Part shown: piece after piece, positions 45,113 to 57,465 of the stretch
Layout: each line of letters starts with the position of its first letter
How positions within the stretch are numbered: position 1 is the stretch's first letter
Assembly: GCF_026210795.1 (NCBI RefSeq)
Contig: NC_089458.1
Location: 124,001 to 188,000 of the forward strand
DNA from: Rhizophagus irregularis
Taxonomy: Eukaryota > Glomeromycota > Glomeromycetes > Glomerales > Glomeraceae
DNA length: 64,000 bases
Direction of reading: 5' to 3'
Translations under genes and position numbers: made by a program
Notes under the pieces: model-generated
Told to the model about the DNA's origin: nothing
The model's input: only the letters and a program-made list of their open reading frames with translations
Database searches by the model: none

Positions 45113-45985
45113 GTCCCTTTCTTTTTTTTTTAAGAAACCTGGACGAACGAAGTCGTTAAGACGTTAACGACCAGGATTTAAAAAAAAGAACGAACTATGG
45201 TAAAGTTCATTTTTTTTTTAAGTTTTTTTTTATTTTTACTTAAGGGAACGTAATTAATGTTTCCTTTTTTTTTTAGAAAACCTGGACGTGAATGAAGCCA
45301 TTAACGACCAGGATTTAAAAAAAGAACAAACTATGGTAAGTTTATTTCTTTTTTTAAGTTTTTTTTTATTTTTACTTAAAGGAACATAATTAACGTTCCC
45401 TTTCTTTTTTTTTAGGAAACCTGGGCGAACGAAGTCGTTAAAACATTAACGACCAGGATTTAAAAAAAAAGAATGAACTATGGTAAGTTCGTTTCTTTTT
45501 TTAAGTTTTTTTTTATTTTACTTAAGGGATCATAATTAACGTTCCCTTTCTTTTTTTTTAGAAAACCTGGACGTAAACGAAGTCGTTAACGACCAGGATT
45601 TAAAAAAAGAATGAACTATGGTAAGTTCATTTCTTTTTTAAGTTTTTTAATTTACTTAAGAGAACGTAATTAACGTTCCCTTTCTTTTTTTTTTAGGAAA
45701 CCTGGATGTGGAAAAAGTCATTAACGACCAGGATTTAAAAAAGGAATGAACTATGATAAGTTCATTTCATTTTTTAGGTTTTTTTTTATTTTTACTTAAG
45801 AGAACGTAATTAACGTTCCCTTTCTTTTATTTTTAAGAAACCTGGATGCGAGATGAAGCTGAACGATCAGGATTTAAAAGAACGAACTATGGTAAGTTCA
45901 TTTTTTTATTTTTATTTTTATTTTTATTTTACTTTAAGAAACGTAATTAACGTTTCCTTTCCTTTTTTAGTACAAGGACCAGATC
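45113..45985 (+). repeat. Second tandem array of exon/intron-like modules
   Basis: Six units of about 140 bases read on the plus strand as T-tract + TTTAG, a block of 54-67 bases (AAACCTGGACG ... CCAGGATTTAAAAAAAGAA ... ACTATG), GTAAGTTC, a T-rich stretch, and GTAATTAACGTTCC about 25 bases before the next AG. Exon-like blocks: 45277-45335, 45416-45482, 45562-45620, 45697-45755 (donor mutated to ATAAG) and 45838-45891. Three are exactly 59 bases. A seventh acceptor at about 45968-45970 leads into a different sequence. The primary sequence is unrelated to the 4.7-6.5 kb array. Confidence 0.8.
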
Positions 45986-46140
45986 CGAACCAGATTCAGA
46001 TCAGATTCAAATCAGATTCAAATGGATCTAAACCAGATTTGGATTAAATTGAACCAGATCTAATCAGATTCAGATCAGATTAGATCTATTAAAATAAAAA
46101 TCAGATCAGATCAGATTTAAGCTAAATCTGGTCTGAACTG
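45971..46140. repeat. CAGATTCAGAT-type short repeats
   Basis: Interspersed GATCAGATT / CAGATTCAAAT units follow the last splice-like acceptor of the array. Low-complexity, no ORF of note. Confidence 0.55.
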
Positions 46141-47410
46141 ATCTGTTAGAAGCACTAATTACCTGTTTAGAGAATTAAATTAGTATAAACCGGTTTTTAT
46201 AGTATCAAAATGGTTAAACATTATATCAGAAACTATAGAAACATGTGACAGAACTACCTGAAAATTTGGGTTCTATCTGTGTATTCAGGGGCTTTGAGAG
46301 AAGAATAAAAAAAAAATCTACAAATAATATAATAAAAAATGTTACATGAAGTGAAAGAGTAACACAACAAAATTACCAAATCAGTAAGATATAATAAATT
46401 CAGAGAATTCGTGAAATTTAAATTTGAACAAAATGATTTAGTAAAAAATTTAATGTCACAATAAAATCAAAGCCACATATATATTTGCACAAGTCATAGG
46501 ATTATTTTAAAATCAGCATTCAGTTTATTTATTGAATTTCGTTAGTTTTTATTTTTTATATAATTTATATAAATACTATACTTCTCCGCTAATTAATTAC
46601 GTCGTATTTCAGCGAACGGACCAATTCACTATTTATTATAAAATTACTATGAATTAATTACGTCTGTCAAAATACATTACGTCTGTCAAAATAAATTTAA
46701 TTAGTATTTTGTCATTTTGACGAAAAGTATAATAAATACTACCTGAGTTCTAATACAAAACTTCTGTGAATTATATTCGGGTCTTAAGCCAAGGGAAATT
46801 TTTTATATTGAGTAAAATACCTAAAGTGGGTACGCCAGAACCCCGAAAAATACATATAAAAGTCAGAGATAATCAGCAAAATTTTAGCCTAAAATAAGCA
46901 AATGTTTATACTAAGATCAATACGCAAATTTGGTTTATGACTTTATATATTACATTGAAATAAGCAATTTTTTTTATGACTTGCATATTGATTTATTACA
47001 TTTTATAGTAATTTTATATTTTTATTACACATGATGTTTTCTAAGATCCAATTATCATAATTTCTTTTACTATAAAATAATTTTTTATAAAAATTATTAT
47101 CAAATGGAAATACTAATACTATATTATTTTCGATCCAAAATTTATGTTGTAGTTGTTTAAACCTAAGCGTCGTAATTTTTTCTAATAATTCAGTATCATT
47201 TAATTATATTAGGAAATTCGTACCTTTTGCTTGTAGTTGATTATCTGCTATATCTTTTATATTATAGATCAAATTATGATTAAGTCGTGATCCGCGAATG
47301 ATCGGCATCAGATCATATGAGTTGTGTATAGTAAATTTGGGGATAAGATACATTATAACCAGTTGTAATAAATTTAAATCTCTCGTTGACAACCTTTAAA
47401 AACTGTCATA
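46141..47410. other. AT-rich intergenic region
   Basis: No gene recognised. It includes a duplicated ATTACGTCTGTCAAAATA (46657 and 46677) and, near 47200-47390, a minus-strand ORF of 62 codons without recognisable features. Confidence 0.45.
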
Positions 47411-50400
47411 ATGGCTCCAACTTTACGCGTTACTTTAATAAAACCAGGAACTATAGTTCCTGAACTTCACTATGGACCTTATTCTTTTTATTGGTGGATA
47501 ATTTCAAACGAAAATGAAACTTTATTTCCGATTAGGCTGGGACAACAGACTAAAGTTTGTCTTAACGAAGTAGATTTCATTTTAACTATACAAACTGGTT
47601 CTGGTAATAACAAATTAATGCCAATGTATTGTTGTCAAAGTGGTTTACATGTTGTTACAGAGCCAAGTTCTACAAAGGCTATTTCTACAGCTTATAAAAA
47701 CCGTTTCAATACTTCAACACGCTATTCAGGGTATCAAGCAATGGGTTGGAATGACAAAAATATCCTTGAAACTTTAAAACAAGATATTCAACATATTCCC
47801 GTTACTGTTAATGTAGAAAATTGTATAATTTTTATTTATGGTATAGGGACTTCTTCACGCGAAAAATGGCGTTATGCAGGTTCAGGTTTTCAATCATCCC
47901 TTCTTCATATGTATGAAAGAAAGCAGTCAATTTTTGTATCACGGATTGAAGAAAAAAAATGCATTGTTGAAATTTACCGAGAATCTGCTTTAATAAAACA
48001 ATTTAAAGGCGCAACGCCAGATGAAGTGTGGGAAAAAACAGGACAACTGAAAAAATTTACCGGCACACAACTTTATGGTCTTGATAATCCAATTACAAAA
48101 AATCTAATTCAGCAGTATTGAACTCAATGCACTCTTAATGACTGGAATGATGAATATATTTTAGAAAGGTTATTTGATTATCATGTAAAAAGAAGAACTC
48201 TGGCAAATGCTAATTGGAAATATTTTTTTACAAGTTGGGTTAAAACTGAAAATCCAATAATTGAATTAGAACCTGCTTTGCATGCTATATATCCAAAAGG
48301 ATATGAATTTAGTGAACGTGAATTAAGTGCGTGGCAAACCATGCTAAAAGCAGTTGGTGCAACAAATATAACTCCTTGGTTATCTGAAGAATCAAAGGTC
48401 AGTAAATTTGTGATATTTTTATTGTTATTTTTTTTATCTTTCAAACACTAAAATAAATATTTTTTTATTAGCGTCAATTATGGACAAAATCGCAAATGGA
48501 AAAGCAGACAAGGTAGCATTTGCTGCTTTATATAAAAGTGGTTTTCTTACTAGTATTCCAAAGAATATGCCAAACGCAACACATACATTTTGGATGTGTT
48601 TTGAACATGCACTTGCTAACAACAAAAAAACTCCTGATGGAAAAAGACGTATACTTTCTATAATTTCCAATGAGTTTACCTATGGAGAACTAAAACAAAA
48701 TTTGAATGTAATATTTTATAGTTTTGCTTTATATGTAAAATTTTAATGTACACGTTCTTGAATTATTTATTCTTTTATTTTTAAAATTATGTAAATAAAC
48801 TAGACGTAAAAAAGACAATGAAAAATTTGCAAAAAATTATTACTGATACAATAATGTAAAATTTTATATTGTTTTTATAATAAATATATACAGGTTGGTT
48901 CACATACTATTGTAGAATCTCGCAAGCATGCACGTATCAATGGTTATGGATCCCCTCCACTTGTAAAACCAATAATTTGCCGAAGAAGGTTTACACCTGA
49001 AATGCTTGAACAAATTGACAGATTTTTAAATGATAAAGAATTTGTCAATATGAGTTCATACAAAACTGATGCAAAATCGGGAAAACCAATCAAATACTTA
49101 CAAGACACGAAAAAAGCATTATGGGAAAGATTTGCAGAAGAGTATCCTAATGGTATGCGTCGTACATCTTTTATGACATGTCTTGAAGGTGGTCAATATG
49201 TGTACCGAGAAAATTTAGGTGGATTATGTTCTACATGTAATGACTGTGGTTATATGGTATTTGGAGATATTGGAGTAATTATTTCTGCCCATGTTATGGA
49301 TGAACCTCTGAAGGTAAAAATAAATTTTATTAAAATTTGCAAGTATGAATTCTAATATATTTTATCTTATTAGAAACGTTTATTAACAAAATCACAAGAA
49401 TTGCGTCGATACATACGTCGAGAATATTCAAAAGAACTGGAGGTTACAGCAGCTGGTATCGCGGTTCATAATTCCTGTATTAGTCATTGTATACGACATG
49501 CCTTTGGAGACTGTAATCTTAATCATCCAGTTACCTGTTCAAAATGTGAAAGTATTTTTAGTTTTTTTGAAGAATTAAAAGCAGCAATAAGTGAAGAGTA
49601 TTTTGAAATTCTTGATGAATATCAGCAAAAACTCATAGCATGGATGGCACATCATGCCCGTAAAATATACTTGAATATTCATGTACGAACAAATTTAGAA
49701 GAATTGGATGAAGAAGGTGCTGTAATGATTGTAGATTACAAAATGAGGATATTACCTCAAAGTGCACGTGAGCCAAAACAGAGTTTTTTGGAAAACGCGG
49801 TTGGAGTTTTCATTCTGTACTTGTATATACCAAAAATATGGAACAAAATCAACTGGATGTTCAAGTATTTGATCACTGTGATCTAACGATACGCGCCAAG
49901 ATGCATGGTTTACTGCATCTTCCCTCCATACTGTAATTGAAACATTGAATCCAAAACCCAAATGGGTAACAATAATGTCAGATAACGGCATGCATTACCA
50001 CTGTACAAAGTTAATGTTGATTATTGCACATTGGAAGGAGTGGTATAATATAATTCCTCGCAAATGGATCTTTCTTGAAGCAGGAGAAGCCAAAACTTCG
50101 ATTGATTCACATCATGCACAGGTGCATTCTGCTATATTATTATATTGAGAGTCAAAGATAATACTGATTGAGTGATTGATCAATTCATTGATAATAATAA
50201 GGTTTCTCAAGCAATGAAAAGATACGTAAAGCTTGGATATGATGTTATTTCTGGAGATGATATCGAATTAGCAGTAAAAGGTATAGCAGGCGTCCGAGTT
50301 TCTAATTTGAATCCTAACAGAGATAATGGTAAATTGTAGTTCTAATTAGCAAGCTGTAAAACTTGAAATAAATCTAATATTTATTTTCAATTTAGATAAA

Positions 50401-51278
50401 GCAAAATTGGGCACAATTATGGGAATATCCAACCTGCAAGAATGGACTTGGCCCACGGACGAAGAAAAAGTAGGATATATTCATGCACGTGCACTACCAG
50501 GGAATTGGAGAGTGGAAAGAATGGTCACTTGAAAAAATAGAAAAGATTGTTAAAAAGCGAAAAATTGAAAAACCAAATCCTACTTTTACATCTCATACAC
50601 AATCAATTAAGCAATGGAATATACCAATTTTAAATAAAGAAAGTGAGTTTACCTGTTTCCATATTATTCCTAAATAAAAGTAACATATTTGCTTGTTAGA
50701 CAAACAAGATCCAACACAGAATGAATCGGTAGGTGATATTCAATTCTAGAATTTTCGTTATATTCTTTATTATAATCCTATTTGCTATTATGTATTTGTA
50801 TTACCAATAATAAGCGCCAAGAATATGTGAACCAAATACTTTCTGATCTGACTAACCTGGAAAACAATAGATCATTGGAAACCAAAAGGTATAAATATTA
50901 AACAATCACATCTTTATTTGTTGATTGTATTATTTATTTATTTTTTTTTTGCGTAGTCAACAAACGTTTACCAGTGGATGGGCTCTAAAAGAAAATGAAA
51001 AAACTCGTCAGCGTGGACCAGTAAAAAGAATATCTCCCCAAGTAAAGTATCTTTTAGAATCAATGTTCCATACTGGAACAGCAAATCCTCGTCAAAAATT
51101 AAATGCACAACAGATGCATGAAGAACTTTTAAAGCGTGCAGAACTTGGAGAAATTAAAGAAAATGACATACCTAAAGTAACTACAATAACAAACTGGATT
51201 TTAACTTTTTCACGCAAATGGAAAGAGGCTATGGCTTTGCGTACTTTGGAAGAAAATATGGACTCTGAAAATTCATAA
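47411..51278 (+). pseudogene. Large DDE-like gene of an unnamed family, multi-exon
   Basis: Exon 1 (47411 on) encodes a first domain ending GATPDEVWEKTGQLKKFTGT, reminiscent of an FY-rich C-terminal motif. A TGA at 48119 interrupts, and the frame continues (CTLNDWNDEYILERLFDYHV). Later exons start near 48474, 48893, 49373, 50397 and 50956. A cysteine/histidine block (CISHCIRHAFGDC ... HPVTCSKCESIF) precedes an RNase H-like core: MIVDYKMRILPQS, then VTIMSDNGMHYH, then the EAGEAKTSIDSHHAQVHSA block. KRYVKLGYDVISGDDIE follows. Single-base frame breaks occur near 49786 and 49880 and stops near 50150-50210. The C-terminus (KYLLESMFHTGTANPRQKLN) is helical. Proteins with this arrangement occur across protists and animals from memory, without a name I know. 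Confidence 0.6.
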
Positions 51279-51616
51279 TAAATACTTGTAGCAAGTACTT
51301 ATAAAGAGAGAAATGTAAATAATGTTTAATAAATGTTAAAAATTCGTAAATTGAAAAGGTGAAATTTATGTATTATATATACGTGTACCTCTAAAATCTA
51401 CAGCTGCTACAAAGAAAAAATTTTTCGTCAAGTCGGTTAAATGAAATTTTTTTTGTCAAACCATATTTTACATTATTGCGTGATCTGGTTGAGCTGTGAA
51501 TTTGTTTTAGTAATACTTGCCTTATTGCGAATGATAGCAGTTATTTTTATTTAATAAATGATCGACAAATTTTTACCCCAAAATTTAATAGTAATTTTGT
51601 GTCGATCTTTCACGGA

Positions 51617-54600
51617 TCATGACTTAATTATTGCTGTTGGCATCCGCCAAGAAAATCTTAATTTTTTTCTGAAGGCTCGTCTAAATGGTAACATAATAGA
51701 TTCACATTCTCGATCATTAAGAATTGTCATTTGAGCACAATACTTAATCGTAGGGATAATAAGAGCGTTGAATACATATTGCAATTGTTTATCAGAAATC
51801 CTCTTATGTTTAATATTATTGATCAACTTTTTAACTTCTGATTTAGCTTGACTAAGCCCGAAATTTTTATCATCGTTGACATTGAACTAAACACCTAATA
51901 TTCTAATAGATTTACTAGGATTTTTAGGTTTAATATTAATGTATTCTGATCCAAATTTAATCATTAAACTATTCAAATAATTAAATGATTTATCTATTTT
52001 TTTCAATAATAATTCAGACTTATCTTTGTTGATTTTAATGTCATTCAAATTATAAAATTCATTTGCTATATCTAATATTGTTTCCAGCTGAAGTTGATTT
52101 TTTGCCAATAACATGGTATCGTCCATGTACACTTTTTCTGGAAATATGATCGATTCTTTAATATAATCAGAATAAATATCCTTTTTATATTTCGCTGTAA
52201 TTTCGTAGCTATGACTTCCTTGTTGTAATTGGCAGAGTTAAAGATCGTAATATATACACCAGAGGAGTGGTGAAATAATCTCTTCCTGGTCTATTCCTGT
52301 TAAAACATTATAAGGATTAGTTTTACCAACTGCGGTAAAAACTTGATTTTTTCGGTCTAAGAATAAATCACAAATAATTGAAATGAAATTATTTGGTAAT
52401 TTCAATCTTTCCATTGCTTTTTTTAACATATGAATGTTAACCCTATCGTACACTTTTGCCATATCGAAAACTAAAATCCATAGTTCTTTTTTATTTTCAA
52501 TTGCATCCTGTATTATTTCTTTAATTATTTTAATTGGTTCAAAGGTAGAATTACCTTCTAATTCTGCAAATTAATTCCCTCTTAACACATTATTTCCTTT
52601 ATTTAATATGGATACTAAAAGCTTTCTCATTGTTTCTAATAGGACGATTGGCCGAGTATTCATTAATTTACAAGCCCAAGGTTTCGGTTTAGATATGGGA
52701 TATAAATCAGCTAGTTTTCACTCTTTTGGAATTTTCTTTAAAGTTAGACATTCATTTAAATAATCTTTAATGTATGTCTTCATTTCTAAACTACTATGTT
52801 TAATCATCTCGTATGATACTCTTGACGGACCTGATGCCTTTCCATTCAGAAGTAAGGAAATATGATACTCAATTTCTTCTTATGTTATGTGATTCATAAG
52901 ACCATCATAAATATTTTCATCAACATAGTTTCTAGGGGAATATTGATCAATCCATATTCCAAACAATATTTTTTCTTGATTTGTGGATCCTGCTATTTGT
53001 TGAAAATGATTGTTAACTTCTTTTTTAATTGATTGAGGATCTGTTTTTAAAACATCATCATTATTCTCAGTAACTATTACTCGATCAATGACAATTGATT
53101 TTATTTCTCAATTCATGAATGAATTAATCATCTTCTTTTTATTGTTCATTAAATCGTCACATCTTTCTTGTATATAGTTTTTCATTTGAATATTTCTATA
53201 CTAAATAAGTTCTGTTTTGTATTGTATTATTAACAAATTATTAAATTCTTTGAGTTTTTCAAGATATAAAAAAATATTTGTTGGAGTTATATCACTTGTT
53301 GAAACAGCTACAGTAACTTAATCTACATCATTATCTTGTTAATGTTGTTTTTTGTTTATAATTAAGTACTACTTTTTTAACGCTTTCAGATTTTGTGAAA
53401 AGGGCTCGTAGGACCCCGGATATCTCCAAAACAGGTCATAAGTCACACTTTCGGCAGATTGGCCCATTTTTCAGGGGCTCAAAAAATCGTTTTTTGTAAA
53501 TATCTCGGCATCCAGTGGTCCAATTTTGATGAACATTTTTTTAAATTGTAGAGCTAAATGAGGGCTACAAAATAAAAAAAAGTTCATTAAAATTGAATTA
53601 CTGGATGCTGAGATATTTACAAAAAACGATTTTTTGAGTTTCAGCAAAAAGGGGTGTTTTTGGCCAAAAGTCCATTATGACCTTTATATTAGATATCCGG
53701 GGTCCTAGGCTCGTGATTTACTCATGTGATTAATATTAAAGGAATCCTTCTTTTGAGATTTAGAAATTCATTGTAACTTTCTTCTAAGATTCCTAATGAA
53801 GCATATATGTTGATAAGATTTCGAATCTTTAAAATGACTTGATTTTTTCCTATTTAACATGATAATTTTCTTTTGTTTAATCAATGTCTCACGTGACTTT
53901 TCTTTATCACATGACTGTTGCATCAATTCGATTAATTTTTTCCTAAAATTTATCCATTTTTTATTTAAATCATTAATATTGTTACTTGTTGATTGGGGTT
54001 CGTCTATAAAAAGTTTTGCTGTTTTATCTTTATATGTCAACCAAATCTTCATCTGTCATTTCGTCATATGCATATATCATTTTCCATCTTCTTTGTTGTT
54101 GGAGCTTAGCTAATTGTTTTAACCCAACAATTTCTTGTGTGAAAAACTGATTTAATATCATTAGATGGTCTGTTTTTATATCATTTGGTCTGTAAAGTTT
54201 TTGATTATTTAACTGAAGTGCCAAAAAATGAGACGTCCAAATGTAATCTATCCTTGAAGACGTGGCTTTATTATTACCATTACCATAAAAGGTATGTCTA
54301 GAATTTGTTTCAGAAATATCAAATAATAGATTTGTAGTGTCAAACATCAGTATATTTTCTAAGTATTCAAAAATCTGATGTTTTAATTTTATCTGTTATC
54401 CTTTTTATTTCCTTTTTAAAAATGAATCATAGTGATTATTTAAATCACCCATCATTATTATTTCATAATTTTTTCTTTTAGCTTCATCTAATAGTCTTTT
54501 GATTTCGTTCATATAATCATTTTGAATTGATATTACATGTAAAGATGCTGGCAAATAGCATTGTACAATTCTAATTTTCAAGTGCTCTTTAAATTGGAAA

Positions 54601-54900
54601 TCTAATGTTATGATTCGTCCTTTATATTCCATTATATTAAAGATGTGAGCGTCTAAAGATCTAGATACTATAATTCCAGTTCCAGATCCAACATAGTCTT
54701 CATCTTTTAAATTTGTAAAATAAGATATGTAATCGTTCGTAATGTTTTTATATATAAATTTAACTTCAAAATTCTTTAATGAAGTTTTGGAAATGTCTAA
54801 TATGTTAATTCGCTTTTTCTCTAAAAGGTCTAATATAAATTGACGCTTTTCTATTATTAGGCCTGTACATTAAGAGTAGTTATATTAAGATAGGGTTGTA
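51617..54900 (-). pseudogene. LINE ORF2: endonuclease and reverse transcriptase
   Basis: The APE-type endonuclease starts near 54895 (NITTLNVQ), with DEDYVGSGTGIIVSR, MMGDLNNHYDS, SRHTFYGNGNN and RIDYIWTSHF, and the catalytic His region IKTDHLMILNQFF. The reverse transcriptase fingers and palm include FDMAKVYDRVNIHML, GIDQEEIISPLLWCIYYDL and VYMDDTMLLAKN (the YxDD box). The thumb-like end is near 51617. Stops and frameshifts are frequent (about 54405, 53768, 52238, 51887), and the foldback element at 53410-53706 interrupts it. It is a dead copy of a target-primed retrotransposon polymerase. Confidence 0.8.
53410..53706. mobile_element. Foldback MITE inserted in LINE ORF2
   Basis: Inverted ends AGGACCCCGGATATCT at 53410 and the complement ending CCGGGGTCCT at 53706 extend inward with a highly similar core (CTCAAAAAATCG, TTTTTTGTAAATATCTC, GCATCCAGT). 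GGCTCGT occurs at 53403-53409 and again at 53708-53714. The 7-8 bp duplication fits a hAT-like MITE. Confidence 0.7.
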
Positions 54901-55068
54901 ATTGGAAGCATTTTGTTTTGTTATTTTCAAACAAGTTATTTTTTTGTTTGTTAGTATAAATATTAATTTTTGGGGAGGCAGGATAAAATTTTTTCTTTTA
55001 TTTCTTTTTTTGAGGTATTTTTTGTTGTACTATTATTAAAAATATATATAAAAAAATTAAGAGGAAGA

Positions 55069-56945
55069 TCAATCTTCCACTATTGCGTTATCTCCATCTT
55101 CTAGTCCTGCCGTATTAGAAGACGATGTAATTTTAGATGAAAGGGAGTCGAGTTTTTTCGCGATTTGAGTCAATAAGGTCATATTTTGTTCAATTTTTTC
55201 ATCAGATTTGGATAATTTAGCTTCGAATTCGTCCATTCCTGAATCAGATGACAATCCAGAATCTTCGATATGAACTCTTTTATTGTTATTGTTGAACGAA
55301 GTAGTAGCCTTTTCTTTCGATTTTTGATTATTATTTTTTAAGATTGATTTATGTTGTTGTTGTTATTTTGTCTGTTGTTTATTTCTACAAGCAATAAACT
55401 TTTCATGTAATGCTTTATTATCTTTTTGAATTGCTGTGAATTGTCTAAAAATCTGGTTTACCGCATCCTTAATGTACTCAATATCTTGTCGGACTGGGTC
55501 GACTGATTTGGATTGACGATGACCATTATTACCCATATATGGGTTGTCGTGGATAATATTTTTTTCATTCCATTCTCTACGATTATTATTAGGATAAGAT
55601 TGTTGTCTTCTTTTATTATTATTTCCTTCTTTAGTAACATCTGCATATGAAGAGGATTTCTTTTTTTTAAATTGACTAAACGCTTGTGTTCTGTTCAAGT
55701 ATTTGGGTTTAATTTGTCGTTCTTTGTCGCAATCTTTGGCAATATGTTCAGGAGAGCCGCACACGTGACAAGCTTTTTCGTCTAGGTTAAACCAAAAAAG
55801 TATGCTTCTCTTAATGTTTAATTTCAAACTTGCTGCTTCTGTTAGCACATCTTCGTCAGGAAAATACACCATTGCATATTTCAATAAGTTATAATTTTTT
55901 GGATTTCTGGGAATAACTACACTTTTAGCGCCAGATCCCTTAAGCAATTCGGTCAATTCTCTTCCTGTAGTACCAAATAGTAAGCCAGTGAGTTTGAGAG
56001 CATATCCATATCTATCTTCTCTAGACTCGTCATTTAATAAAAGTGGAATAACTCTGACTGTATGTTATTCTAAATAGCAACTCCATTGGGAGTAAAAACT
56101 GTTGATATCATCTTCTCGTTCGTATCTGATATAGGCATGTTGGTACAGACCTTTAACTCTAGTATACAAGTCTTCAATCTTTCCATATTTACTAAATATC
56201 GCACGAATTTCGTATGGTTTATAGTTAAGGGGAATATTAAGAACTTGAATCACACACAACTTCTGCACCTCTTTTTCTTTTGTCTTTTCGATTTTATCAC
56301 TATCATTTTTTATTTGAAATTTTATTGGTTCATCATTTTCCATAAATTTGAATTCAGCGTTAATAAATTTGTTGTATTGATCTTGATTATTGAACTCAAT
56401 TTGGAAAAGGTTTTCTTTATTTTTTTTCTGATAGATAGTTGTAATCTTCACGATATTATAATCTTTATACAATTGACTTTTAAGGAATTTTATCTTAGTG
56501 ATCCTATTGTTACCCAGAATCTTATTGAATGGAGCTCTAGCCCTAAAAGACAATTTGCCATTTTGTTGATTATCTAAATCTTCTGAAGGCGGGTTTGAAG
56601 CCTGCTTATCATTAGATGATTGTCTAGTAGATTGTTGATTATCAGTTTTATTATTATCGAGATCCATTGATGTTTCATCTTATTGATCATTACCCGAATC
56701 ATTTGAGGGAAGCGTTTGGAAATGAGGGCCACCTTGCAGCCTTCGTGATGAAACACTAGAGGCTGCCTGTTGGTATATTGATTTATCATAGCTTCGTTAT
56801 TCGACAACGACCCAAGGACCAGTACTAGATGACCTGATGGTCATAGTATGCTGCCTAGTAGTTTGTTGTTGTTGTTATTTTTGTTGTTTTCTTACATTTC
56901 GCTTGCTAAGCACTTCAGTAAAATCTGGCTCATCAACCGCTTATA
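55069..56945 (-). pseudogene. LINE ORF1: RRM-like and CCHC protein
   Basis: N-terminal sequence (DEPDFTEVLSKRNVRKQQK) near 56940 is followed by three stops in frame before MDLDNNKTDNQQS (56667). The middle holds an RRM-like fold (CVIQVLNIPLNYKPYEIRAI, KYGKIEDLYTR, QHAYIRYEREDD). A stop at 56065 interrupts before KLTGLLFGTTGRELTELLKG, and the CCHC knuckle CHVCGSPEHIAKDC lies at about 55770. The tail is Asn/Lys-rich with a final coiled coil (KSDEKIEQNMTLLTQIAKKL) and an acidic end at 55069. It binds element RNA in related LINEs. Confidence 0.7.
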
Positions 56946-56950
56946 TCAAC

Positions 56951-57463
56951 TGAAAATAAAGTATTTTATTTAATAAAATTTAAATAGATATTCTATCTCA
57001 TTTTCTACTATATAAATTGTATGGAGTGGGAAAGAGTTTATATCATATGGGCTGATTTGTTTACTCTGCATTAAAAAGAGTTATTGAATTGATTTTCACA
57101 ATTTTCATTATTCAAAATTTTTTTGTAATACTAAAAAATCATCTGATTAATGATCACTTGACTAAATAATAAGTTGAACAAAAATTTATATTTGCAAAAC
57201 TTAAATCATTAAATTCACCTTAAATGTCTAACTAAAGGGTAAGGTCCTATAGAGAATGAAGTTCTGAATTCTATATACGTATACTAGCTGTTAGGCATGA
57301 AAATGTTTCTCATTTTTATTTGTAATAGTTTTAGCACTACCACTCTTTTAGTAATAAAATTAAATTATTAAATGTAAAAGAGGTGTGAAAAAACCTATTT
57401 CACTAATAAAAAACCCATTTCTTATATATATAGAATTTTTAATATATATTATTAAAAAGTAAG
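56951..57463. other. AT-rich spacer
   Basis: Between the LINE 5' side and the Tc1/mariner element. No gene or repeat recognised. Confidence 0.45.
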
Positions 57464-57465
57464 TA

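Larger units (their letters stand above)
51430..56950 (-). mobile_element. APE-type LINE retrotransposon, decayed
   Basis: Two ORF regions read on the minus strand: ORF1 (RRM-like plus CCHC) then ORF2 (endonuclease plus reverse transcriptase). A MITE is inserted in ORF2. The 5' and 3' boundaries are approximate. No clear poly-A tail or target duplication was found. Confidence 0.75.

Noticed and set aside
56086-56577. Plus-strand ORF of 163 codons
   Set aside because: Antisense shadow of LINE ORF1. No recognisable feature of its own.
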